Made by a program: the position numbers and the translations under genes | From: an uncultured Draconibacterium sp. | GTDB taxonomy: Bacteria; Bacteroidota; Bacteroidia; Bacteroidales; Prolixibacteraceae | Direction: 5' to 3' | Assembly (NCBI RefSeq): GCF_963676735.1 | Contig: NZ_OY781464.1 | Location: 1,521,001 to 1,585,000, forward strand | Length of the DNA stretch: 64,000 nucleotides | Shown: piece by piece, positions 54,387 through 61,794 of the stretch | Numbering within the stretch: the first letter of the stretch is position 1 | How the letters are laid out: the number at the start of each line of letters is the position of its first letter | The notes under the pieces: generated by a model | Told to the model about the DNA's origin: nothing | Seen by the model: the letters and a program-made list of their open reading frames with translations, nothing else | The model's database searches: none

Positions 54387-56189
54387 ATGAACCTAATAAA
54401 AGTAACAACATTCCTTCTTATTGTTCTAGGATGGAGTATGAGTAGTGCTCAGGTGCTGGCTCAAAATAGTACTAAACAGAAACCAAACATTATTTTTGTT
54501 ATTACCGACGATCAGGGAATGGGCGATTTGGGGTGTACCGGAAATCCATACATCAAAACACCAAACATCGATAAGTTTTATACCGATGCGGTGCGTTTTA
54601 CCAACTACCATGTGGGAACCACCTGCGCTCCAACACGAAGTGGAATTATGAGCGGCCGACACTGTAACCGCGTAAACGTTTTTCACACCATTATGGGACG
54701 TTCTATTCTTTTCGAAGATGAAGTTATATTGCCTCAGATACTTGCGCAAAACGGTTATACCAATGCCATGTATGGGAAATGGCATTTGGGTGACAATTAC
54801 CCGTACCGACCAGAAGACAGGGGGTTTCATGAGGTGGTACGCCATGCCGCCGGAGGAATTGGCCAGGGACCCGATTACTGGATGAACGATTACTTTGCCG
54901 ATACATATTGGCACAACGGAGTTGAGCAGAAATATGAGGAATACTGTACCGATGTATTCTTCTCAGAAGCGTTGGATTTTATCGAGAAAAACAAAGACCG
55001 TCCGTTTTTCTGTTATCTTTCAACCAATGCCCCTCACTCGCCATACAATGTTCCGAAAGAATATTACGATATGTATGTTGGTAAAGAAGAGTATAAAGAT
55101 CTGAACGAAAGGATGCTTCGGTTTTACGGAATGATTACCAATATTGATGACAATTTTAAAAAGCTGGAAGATAAGCTTGATGAGCTGGGTTTAACCGATA
55201 ATACCATTTTGATTTTCACGACCGATAACGGAACTTCGGCTGGCCGCTCAACTTACAATGCCGGATTAAAAGGTGGAAAAGGAAGTCAGTTTGACGGTGG
55301 CCACCGCGTGCCCTTTTTTATTCGCTGGCCCAACGGGCAAATTACAGGCGGAAAAGATATTGACTACCTGGTAGCGAATTACGATTTGCTCCCAACCTTT
55401 GTTGATTTGCTTGGCCTTGATTTTAATCCGGTAAAACCATTGGATGGAAAGAGCCTTGCTCCTTTAATGACGCAGGAAAATCCGGAATGGCCCAACCGTA
55501 TTTTGTATATCGACACACAACGCGAGCAAAACCTGATTAAATACAAGGCTTATTCGGTAATGGACGACAACTGGCGCTTGATTGATGGTAACCAGCTCTA
55601 CAATATTAACAGAGACCGTGCCCAGGAAAATAATGTTATCGAAGAATATCCTGAAGTTGCTGCACGTTTGGCTGAAGGTTATGAACGTTGGTGGCAGTCG
55701 TTTTTAGATGAAGGGGTGGATGAGAAATATGCCTATATAAAAGTTGGAACACCTTATGAAAATCCGACAAAAATAATGTCGCACGACTTAATTATTGGGG
55801 CGTATAAAGGAGTGTGGCACCAAAACGGAGCCATAACGGGCGAGCAGGCCGGTGGTTGCTGGAAAGTCGAATTTGTTACCAGAGGAGAGTATAATATTGT
55901 AATTCGCCGTTTCCCACGCGAGAGCGGACATGCTATCAACGCTACTTTTCCGGCCCAGGAAAAACGTATTGAACTCGACAAAACAGCACCTGCTGCCGTG
56001 AAAAATGATTTTACCAAAGCACATTTATATGTAGCGGGTCAAACGAAGGAAGCTATCATCGAGGAAGGTCAGGATGAAGTTACTTTTAAGCTACATGTTC
56101 CGGCTGGTAAATACGATATGGAAGCACGCTTGGTTGATGCGATGAAACGAGTGCATCCGGCCTATTATGTATACATTGAAAAACTGTAA
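54387..56189 (+). CDS. S1-family sulfatase (CAPTR) with C-terminal extension
   Basis: A secreted 600-residue sulfatase (signal peptide ending near VLAQ). The activation motif reads GTTCAPTRSGIMSGR with Cys80; Thr replaces the common Ser, which is tolerated within CxPxR. Metal-site blocks are VITDDQGMGDLGCTGNP, AMYGKWHLGDNYPYRPEDRGF, and LIFTTDNGTSAGRSTY. After the sulfatase core there is an extra beta-rich region (about 465-600) with GAITGEQAGGCWKVEFVTRGEYNIVIRRFPRESG and VTFKLHVPAGKYDMEARLVD, perhaps a carbohydrate-binding module. It is followed by an esterase gene after 1 base, so translation is likely coupled. Confidence 0.94.
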   Translation: MNLIKVTTFLLIVLGWSMSSAQVLAQNSTKQKPNIIFVITDDQGMGDLGCTGNPYIKTPNIDKFYTDAVRFTNYHVGTTCAPTRSGIMSGRHCNRVNVFHTIMGRSILFEDEVILPQILAQNGYTNAMYGKWHLGDNYPYRPEDRGFHEVVRHAAGGIGQGPDYWMNDYFADTYWHNGVEQKYEEYCTDVFFSEALDFIEKNKDRPFFCYLSTNAPHSPYNVPKEYYDMYVGKEEYKDLNERMLRFYGMITNIDDNFKKLEDKLDELGLTDNTILIFTTDNGTSAGRSTYNAGLKGGKGSQFDGGHRVPFFIRWPNGQITGGKDIDYLVANYDLLPTFVDLLGLDFNPVKPLDGKSLAPLMTQENPEWPNRILYIDTQREQNLIKYKAYSVMDDNWRLIDGNQLYNINRDRAQENNVIEEYPEVAARLAEGYERWWQSFLDEGVDEKYAYIKVGTPYENPTKIMSHDLIIGAYKGVWHQNGAITGEQAGGCWKVEFVTRGEYNIVIRRFPRESGHAINATFPAQEKRIELDKTAPAAVKNDFTKAHLYVAGQTKEAIIEEGQDEVTFKLHVPAGKYDMEARLVDAMKRVHPAYYVYIEKL

Positions 56190-56190
56190 A

Positions 56191-57072
56191 ATGATGAAGA
56201 TACTTATAAAATCATTGCTCTTGGTGGTTCTGTTTTCCACAGCCGGGTATGCTCAAAAGACAGACAATCATTCGAAGCAGGTTGATAAAACCCAGCCTTC
56301 AACGATCACTTATAAGGAGATTGATGGGAGCAAGCTCGATTTGACCTTCCGCTATCCGCCAAAATTCAAAAAGAACAAAAAATACCCCACCATTATTTTT
56401 TTCTTTGGTGGAGGCTGGAACGGCGGAACTACCGAACAGTTTAAGCCACAGGCGGAGTATTTTGCTGAACGGGGAATGATTACTGTTTTGGCCGATTACC
56501 GTGTAAAATCGCGCCATAAAACCACTCCTTACGAAGCAGCAGCCGATGCGCTCTCGTCCATTCGTTTTTTACGTAAACACGCCAAAGAACTGAATATTGA
56601 TGCGGATAAAATTGTGGCTTCAGGAGGTTCAGCAGGGGGGCACCTTGCTGCTGTTACAGGTGTTTGTACAACTCTTGACGAAAAAAGTGAAGACTTAAGT
56701 ATAAGCTCAAAAGCAAATGCCCTCGTTTTGTTTAACCCTGTGTTTGATAATGGCCCTGAGGGGTTCTGCCATGAACGGATGGGCGAACGCTGGAAAGAAA
56801 TATCGCCGGCTCATAACATTACCAAAGATGCCCCGCCAACAATTGTTTTTCTGGGTCGGGAAGACCATTTAATACCTGTTTCGATTGCCGAAAACTACAA
56901 GGCAAAAATGAATGAAGCGGGATGCCGTTGCGATTTGTTTTTGTACGATGGTGCCGGGCACGGATTCTTTAATAATTATAAATACGACGGTAAGTTTTAC
57001 ATGGAAACCGTTCGAGAAACAGACCTTTTCTTAAAATCATTGGGATATATTAAAGGAAAGCCCAGCCTGTAA
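56191..57072 (+). CDS. Alpha/beta-hydrolase, probable carbohydrate esterase
   Basis: A secreted 293-residue alpha/beta-hydrolase. The ATG at 56191 (or 56194) lies 1 base after the sulfatase stop and gives a signal peptide ending near GYAQ; an ATG at 56167 would overlap the sulfatase. It has FFFGGGWNGGT for the oxyanion hole, the nucleophile motif ASGGSAGGH with Ser147, LGREDHLIPV with Asp225, and GAGHGFFN with His257. This is the Ser-Asp-His triad of the BD-FAE/acetylxylan-esterase-like group. It probably removes an acyl group so that sulfatases and glycosidases can act. Confidence 0.9.
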   Translation: MMKILIKSLLLVVLFSTAGYAQKTDNHSKQVDKTQPSTITYKEIDGSKLDLTFRYPPKFKKNKKYPTIIFFFGGGWNGGTTEQFKPQAEYFAERGMITVLADYRVKSRHKTTPYEAAADALSSIRFLRKHAKELNIDADKIVASGGSAGGHLAAVTGVCTTLDEKSEDLSISSKANALVLFNPVFDNGPEGFCHERMGERWKEISPAHNITKDAPPTIVFLGREDHLIPVSIAENYKAKMNEAGCRCDLFLYDGAGHGFFNNYKYDGKFYMETVRETDLFLKSLGYIKGKPSL

Positions 57073-57308
57073 TTAAGCGACCCCAAATATTGTTAGTGTT
57101 TTAAGTAGAACTACAGATACTTCAATATAGGATAATGGTCGTAATGAAACAAAATTGTTAGTCGATGCATCATTATTTCTAATTGTAACAGATATTTTTT
57201 GCTAATCTTGTGTCTAACTATTATGGCGAAGCATGTGGCTTTTTTAGGCTAAAATTGCTGTACAGCCATAAATAAACTTTATCATCAACGACCTGAATGG
57301 ACTAAAAA
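57073..57308. promoter_or_regulatory. Intergenic gap with promoter-like motif
   Basis: A 236-base gap with no convincing gene. TTG at 57183-57185 and TAATCTTG at 57203-57210 are 17 bases apart and differ by one base from the Bacteroidetes TTG-N(17-23)-TAnnTTTG pattern. This is a reasonable candidate for an internal promoter of the lyase-ThuA-GH29 group. No terminator hairpin with a T tract is seen. Confidence 0.35.
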
Positions 57309-59237
57309 ATGAAGCATTTAAATCGACTATTAACACTACTTTTCACGATAATTTTATTCAGTAGTTGCGCAACTAAAGAAAAACAAGTCGAAAAACTGGA
57401 TATAAATACATGGCTCGAACTCGCTGATGCAAATGTAATTTATCCTACACAAGCGCAAATTGCCATGTTGGAGAGGGTAATTCCTGATTCAAAATATCAA
57501 CCTGCACCACCGGTGAGTGACCGAGCACATTGGAACGAAATTGCCCAAAAAGAATCAGGCCAGGAATACCTGAAAGAAGCCATTTCTTTATTGGACAAGA
57601 AGCCCGAAATCCCCATCGCTGACGAAATCTATTACCGTGCCAACCGCGAAGGTAATCGGGGCATTTATAAACCACGATATTACCGTACCATGGACAGGTT
57701 AGAGAAATTTATCCTGGGAGAATGTATCGAAAATCGGGGTCGTTTCCTTCCTCAAATTGAGGTGTATTGCGACTCAATAATTGCCATGAAATCGTGGCTG
57801 CATCCTAACCACGACCGCGACAACGATGTGCTTGAAGGCCGACGGGTTTCCATCGATTTGGGGGCGCGTAAGTTTGGCCTGGTGTTGGCTTTGGCCGATG
57901 CTTTATTGGAAGATAGATTGCCTGAGATTCTACGATCTAAAATTGCAGAACAATTGCAGTGGCGGATTATGGATTCGTACCTAAGATCGTGTAAACTGGA
58001 GGAGGATAAAAGTAACCACTGGATTCGGGCTACCAGCAACTGGAACTCGGTGTGCACCAGCGGAACCATTTTCACAACAATTGTAAAATCTGAAAATTAC
58101 AACGAGCGTGTAGCTGCAATTGGATGCGCTATTAATTGTATGGTTTTTTACCTTTCAGGTTTTGGCAGCGATGGTTATTGCTCGGAAGGTACCGGTTATT
58201 GGAACTATGGTTTTGGGCACTACCTGTATCTTGCTGAAATACTTTATGATTATACCGAAGGAAAAATAAATCTTTTTGATTTTAACGACCCCGTGAAATT
58301 AAAGAACGTAGCGCATTTCCCCGAAACCTTTCAGATACACGAAGGCATGTATGCGCCATTCTCTGATGGGGTAACACGGATAAAATCCGGTAGCGATAAT
58401 TTTGCCTATTTGATGGCTGCCAAATATTACGGCGCCAAAAAACCGGCAGCTTTTATTCCTGATGAATCGGTACAAAGGCTTTTGGGGTGGTCGGGCCTTG
58501 ATAGCTATGTTGACGAAAACGATAAATCGCCTCTGCCAGAGTACACCTATTTCGACGACTTTGGTATTGTAATTTCGCGTGGGCAACAACAAAAACCATT
58601 CTCGATAGCCATAAAAGCCGGTCACAATGCCGAGAACCACAACCACATGGATGTTGGAAGTTACGTGCTGGTGTTAGACCAGGATTATATTGCTGGAGAC
58701 ATTGGTGCTCCGTCGTACATCGCCGGGGCTTTTTCCGACGATAACCCTGCCCGGAGTTCGTGGGGGCATCCGGTGCCGCGCCTTGAAAACACCTTACAGT
58801 CGAAAGGTGAAGAATTCCGTGGAGAGATTTTGGAAACGAGTTTCACTGCCGAAACCGACAAAGTGGTAATGGATATTAAACCGGCTTACCACGTGGAAGG
58901 GTTGCAAAAACTTGTGCGGACAATGGAAAACAATAAAACCGGTGATGGAACAATTACAATTAAAGACGAGTTTAGCGCATCAAATCCTGTGCAATTCGGA
59001 ACTGCCGTTATGGTAAATGTTGCTTATCAAATTGTTAACGACAATACTGTTCTGGTTCAATCCGAAAATCAGAAAGTAGAAGTTAAAATAATTACGGAAG
59101 GAGCCAGCGTGAAAATAAGCGACGAAGTGGTTCCTGTTGAACACTTACGCAGCGGGAAAAAATCGTATCGCATTGGTATTGATTTTACAGAAAAGGTAAA
59201 GAATGGCATGATTACGGTAACTTATAAGCCACTTTAA
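57309..59237 (+). CDS. Heparinase II/III-family protein, lipoprotein
   Basis: A 642-residue lipoprotein (Cys20) with the two-part layout of heparinase II/III-fold lyases. The alpha/alpha toroid is seen in YRTMDRLEKFILGECIENRGRFLPQIEVYCDSIIAMKSW, HPNHDRDNDVLEG, SNHWIRATSNWNSVCTSGTIF, and GFGSDGYCSEGTGYWNYGFGHYL. The beta-sandwich follows, with KAGHNAENHNHMDVGSYVLVLDQDYIAGDIGAPSY as the active-site loop. It is shorter than and only distantly related to the 910-residue lyase at 45840, so the two likely cut different bonds. It starts a three-gene group with ThuA and GH29. Confidence 0.82.
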   Translation: MKHLNRLLTLLFTIILFSSCATKEKQVEKLDINTWLELADANVIYPTQAQIAMLERVIPDSKYQPAPPVSDRAHWNEIAQKESGQEYLKEAISLLDKKPEIPIADEIYYRANREGNRGIYKPRYYRTMDRLEKFILGECIENRGRFLPQIEVYCDSIIAMKSWLHPNHDRDNDVLEGRRVSIDLGARKFGLVLALADALLEDRLPEILRSKIAEQLQWRIMDSYLRSCKLEEDKSNHWIRATSNWNSVCTSGTIFTTIVKSENYNERVAAIGCAINCMVFYLSGFGSDGYCSEGTGYWNYGFGHYLYLAEILYDYTEGKINLFDFNDPVKLKNVAHFPETFQIHEGMYAPFSDGVTRIKSGSDNFAYLMAAKYYGAKKPAAFIPDESVQRLLGWSGLDSYVDENDKSPLPEYTYFDDFGIVISRGQQQKPFSIAIKAGHNAENHNHMDVGSYVLVLDQDYIAGDIGAPSYIAGAFSDDNPARSSWGHPVPRLENTLQSKGEEFRGEILETSFTAETDKVVMDIKPAYHVEGLQKLVRTMENNKTGDGTITIKDEFSASNPVQFGTAVMVNVAYQIVNDNTVLVQSENQKVEVKIITEGASVKISDEVVPVEHLRSGKKSYRIGIDFTEKVKNGMITVTYKPL

Positions 59238-59248
59238 TAGTGTTTTAG

Positions 59249-60163
59249 ATGATAAGGATCTTAAAATATATAATTCTCTTGATTTTTATTCCACAAATTA
59301 TTTGTGCTTGTACAGGTAATAATAAAAATACAGTACTGATAGTGGATGGTTTTAGTAACCACAACTGGAAACAAACTACGCAGGTGGTAACATCAATTTT
59401 GGAAGAAAGTGGCTTGTTTCATGTCTCAGTTTCTACTTCTCCATCGGAACCGGATGATGGTGGCTGGAGCTTGTGGAATCCTGATTTTAAAGCCTATGAC
59501 GTGGTTTTGCTGAATTGCAATAACATTCACAATAAAGAAATCCGTTGGCCTGAGGATGTGGAGAAGAAGCTAGAAAAATATGTTGCTGAAGGTGGTGGTT
59601 TGTACATTCTTCATTCGGCCAACAATGCCTTTGCGCATTGGCCCGAATACAACAAAATGATTGGCCTTGGTTGGCGAAGCCCGGAACAAGGAGTTGCTTT
59701 GCAAGTGGAGGATGATGGCGAAATAAAACGCATTCCGGTAGGGCAGGGTAAATCAACTTATCATGGCCCGCGACACGATGCTGTAATTCAAATTTTGAAT
59801 AATCATCCCATAAATAAAAATTACCCCAAAGCCTGGCTTACTCCTGATATGGAACTGTATAAGTTTGCTCGTGGCCCTGCTGAAAATCTTACGGTTTTAT
59901 CGTATTCTACCGACCCTGAAACAAATATTAACTGGCCGGTTGATTGGGTTGTGGCTTATGGAAAAGGACGGGTGTACAATTCGAGTATGGGGCATTTATG
60001 GAAAGGCGATACCTACCCGGTTGGCTACAGGTGTAATGGATTTCAAACCACATTAATTCGCGCAACAGAGTGGTTGGCTACCGGAAAAACAAGTTATAAA
60101 GTTCCAACCGATTTCCCGACACAGAATAAGGTAAGCTTGGTTGCAGAAGAAACTGAAAAATAG
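59249..60163 (+). CDS. ThuA-like domain protein, lipoprotein
   Basis: A 304-residue lipoprotein (lipobox ending at Cys21) with a ThuA-type class I glutamine-amidotransferase-like fold. Visible blocks are NTVLIVDGFSNHNWKQTTQVV, YDVVLLNCNNIHNKEIRWPEDVEKKLEKYVAEGGGLYILHSANNAFAHWPEYNKMIGLGWR, and YGKGRVYNSSMGHLWKGD. ThuA proteins are linked to trehalose or keto-sugar metabolism in rhizobia, but PUL members have no established activity that I know. It starts 11 bases after the lyase-like gene and lies 25 bases before the GH29 gene. Confidence 0.85.
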   Translation: MIRILKYIILLIFIPQIICACTGNNKNTVLIVDGFSNHNWKQTTQVVTSILEESGLFHVSVSTSPSEPDDGGWSLWNPDFKAYDVVLLNCNNIHNKEIRWPEDVEKKLEKYVAEGGGLYILHSANNAFAHWPEYNKMIGLGWRSPEQGVALQVEDDGEIKRIPVGQGKSTYHGPRHDAVIQILNNHPINKNYPKAWLTPDMELYKFARGPAENLTVLSYSTDPETNINWPVDWVVAYGKGRVYNSSMGHLWKGDTYPVGYRCNGFQTTLIRATEWLATGKTSYKVPTDFPTQNKVSLVAEETEK

Positions 60164-60188
60164 AAATTTAAATTAAAATCAAAATAGA

Positions 60189-61553
60189 ATGAAAAGATCA
60201 ATTTTGCTAATTGCAATCGTTTTTGCCCTGCTTGGAACAGCTTGCACGCAGAAGCCAAAAGAAACAAAAAAGTCTGAAAAGGAAGTTGTAAAACTTACTG
60301 ACGACGAACGTATGGCGTGGTGGCGCGATGCCCGTTTTGGTATGTTTATTCACTGGGGGCCTTACGCCGTGCCCGGTGGCGAACGCAATGGAAAAGTTTG
60401 CGGTGGGGGTGCCGAGTGGATTATGGATAAACTGGATTACACGATTGAAGATTACGAAAAGGAGGTGGTTGATGTGTTTGAACCGGTTAATTTTGATGCC
60501 GACGAGTGGGTAGGTATTGCCAAAGATGCCGGGATGAAATACATCGTTTTAACATCGAAACACCACGATGGTTTCGCCATGTGGAACTCGAAAATAAGCG
60601 ACTACAACATTGTAAAACGCACCGATTTTGGCCGAGATGTGGTAAAAGAGTTAGCAGAAGCTTGCAGAAAAGAGGACATTGTTTTTTGTTTCTATCACTC
60701 CATTACCGACTGGCATCATCCGCAGGCACAATCTATATTTTACCCGCATTACAACGTGGGGCAAAAAGACCAAACCAAATCGAACCCGGAGTTTCCAAAA
60801 TATTTCGAAAATTACCTAAAACCTCAGGTGCGTGAATTGCTTACAAACTATGGCGACATTGGGGTAGTTTGGTTCGATGGGGAGTGGATAGCTGATTACA
60901 CTACCGAAATGGGAAAAGAAATGTACGAAATGATTATGGAGCTTCAGCCCAACACCATTGTAAATAACCGCGTTGACAAAGGCCGTAACGGAATGGCCGG
61001 AATGAATGTGGAAGGCAACTTTGCCGGTGATTTTGGTACACCCGAAAAAGAAGTGCCTGCTACCGGAATTGATTCCGACTGGGAAGCCTGTTTTACTATG
61101 AACGGCTCGTGGGGCTATAAACCATCGGATAAAAAGTGGAAAAGTGATGAAAAGCTAATTCATAGCCTGATTGACATTGTATCGAAAGGAGGAAATTTCT
61201 TGCTCAATGTAGGCCCTGATGGATTGGGTGTTATCCCAACAGAGAGTATCGAAATACTTGCCTCAATGGGTGATTGGATGGATGCGAACAGCGAGTCGAT
61301 TTATGGCTGTAAAGCCAGTCCGGTTAACCGGCCCGAGTGGGGACGCTATACCAGCAAAGACAAGGTAGTTTATGCCCATGTTTTTGATTGGCCTGAAGAT
61401 GGAAAACTGATGATTGATGAAAAACTAAAAGTAAAAAAGGCAAATCTGGTTGATGGTGGTAAGAAACTTAAAGTTGATGGCTCAATTGTCGTTTTACCCA
61501 AAAATGCTCCCGACAACATTGCTTCGGTTATAAAACTCGAATTAGCGCAATAA
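60189..61553 (+). CDS. GH29 alpha-L-fucosidase, lipoprotein
   Basis: A 454-residue GH29 enzyme and the only lipoprotein of the three in this window (lipobox ending at Cys19). Hallmarks are RMAWWRDARFGMFIHWGPYAVPGG, YIVLTSKHHDGFAMWNS, and VVWFDGEWI with the predicted nucleophile Asp230. It includes the EACFTMNGSWGYKPSDKKW strand common in GH29. A short beta-sandwich ends the protein. An intrinsic terminator follows at 61575-61615, so it closes the long rightward run of genes. Confidence 0.95.
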   Translation: MKRSILLIAIVFALLGTACTQKPKETKKSEKEVVKLTDDERMAWWRDARFGMFIHWGPYAVPGGERNGKVCGGGAEWIMDKLDYTIEDYEKEVVDVFEPVNFDADEWVGIAKDAGMKYIVLTSKHHDGFAMWNSKISDYNIVKRTDFGRDVVKELAEACRKEDIVFCFYHSITDWHHPQAQSIFYPHYNVGQKDQTKSNPEFPKYFENYLKPQVRELLTNYGDIGVVWFDGEWIADYTTEMGKEMYEMIMELQPNTIVNNRVDKGRNGMAGMNVEGNFAGDFGTPEKEVPATGIDSDWEACFTMNGSWGYKPSDKKWKSDEKLIHSLIDIVSKGGNFLLNVGPDGLGVIPTESIEILASMGDWMDANSESIYGCKASPVNRPEWGRYTSKDKVVYAHVFDWPEDGKLMIDEKLKVKKANLVDGGKKLKVDGSIVVLPKNAPDNIASVIKLELAQ

Positions 61554-61574
61554 ACGAAACTATATTTTTTTGAG

Positions 61575-61615
61575 AAAGATTCCTGTTCCACGTTGCGAAT
61601 CGGAATCTTTTTTTT
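61575..61615 (+). terminator. Rho-independent terminator after GH29
   Basis: AAAGATTCC (61575-61583) pairs with GGAATCTTT (61602-61610) and runs directly into a T tract ending at 61615. The position, 22 bases after the GH29 stop codon, suits an intrinsic terminator. It is the clearest one in the window and probably ends the main operon. Confidence 0.8.
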
Positions 61616-61794
61616 ACCTCATGTTTCTTAGCTTCAAAACCACCCCAGATGCAACATAATTACCAAAGCATGCACTATTGGTGCTAATCTAAATCTTCGT
61701 TTTTTAGTACTCTTGTAGCTGTTAAACGGTTAAAATTCAGCAGAGCCTATGTAAGCTAAAGAATATTTAAACCAAAAATTATCAACCTATTTTT

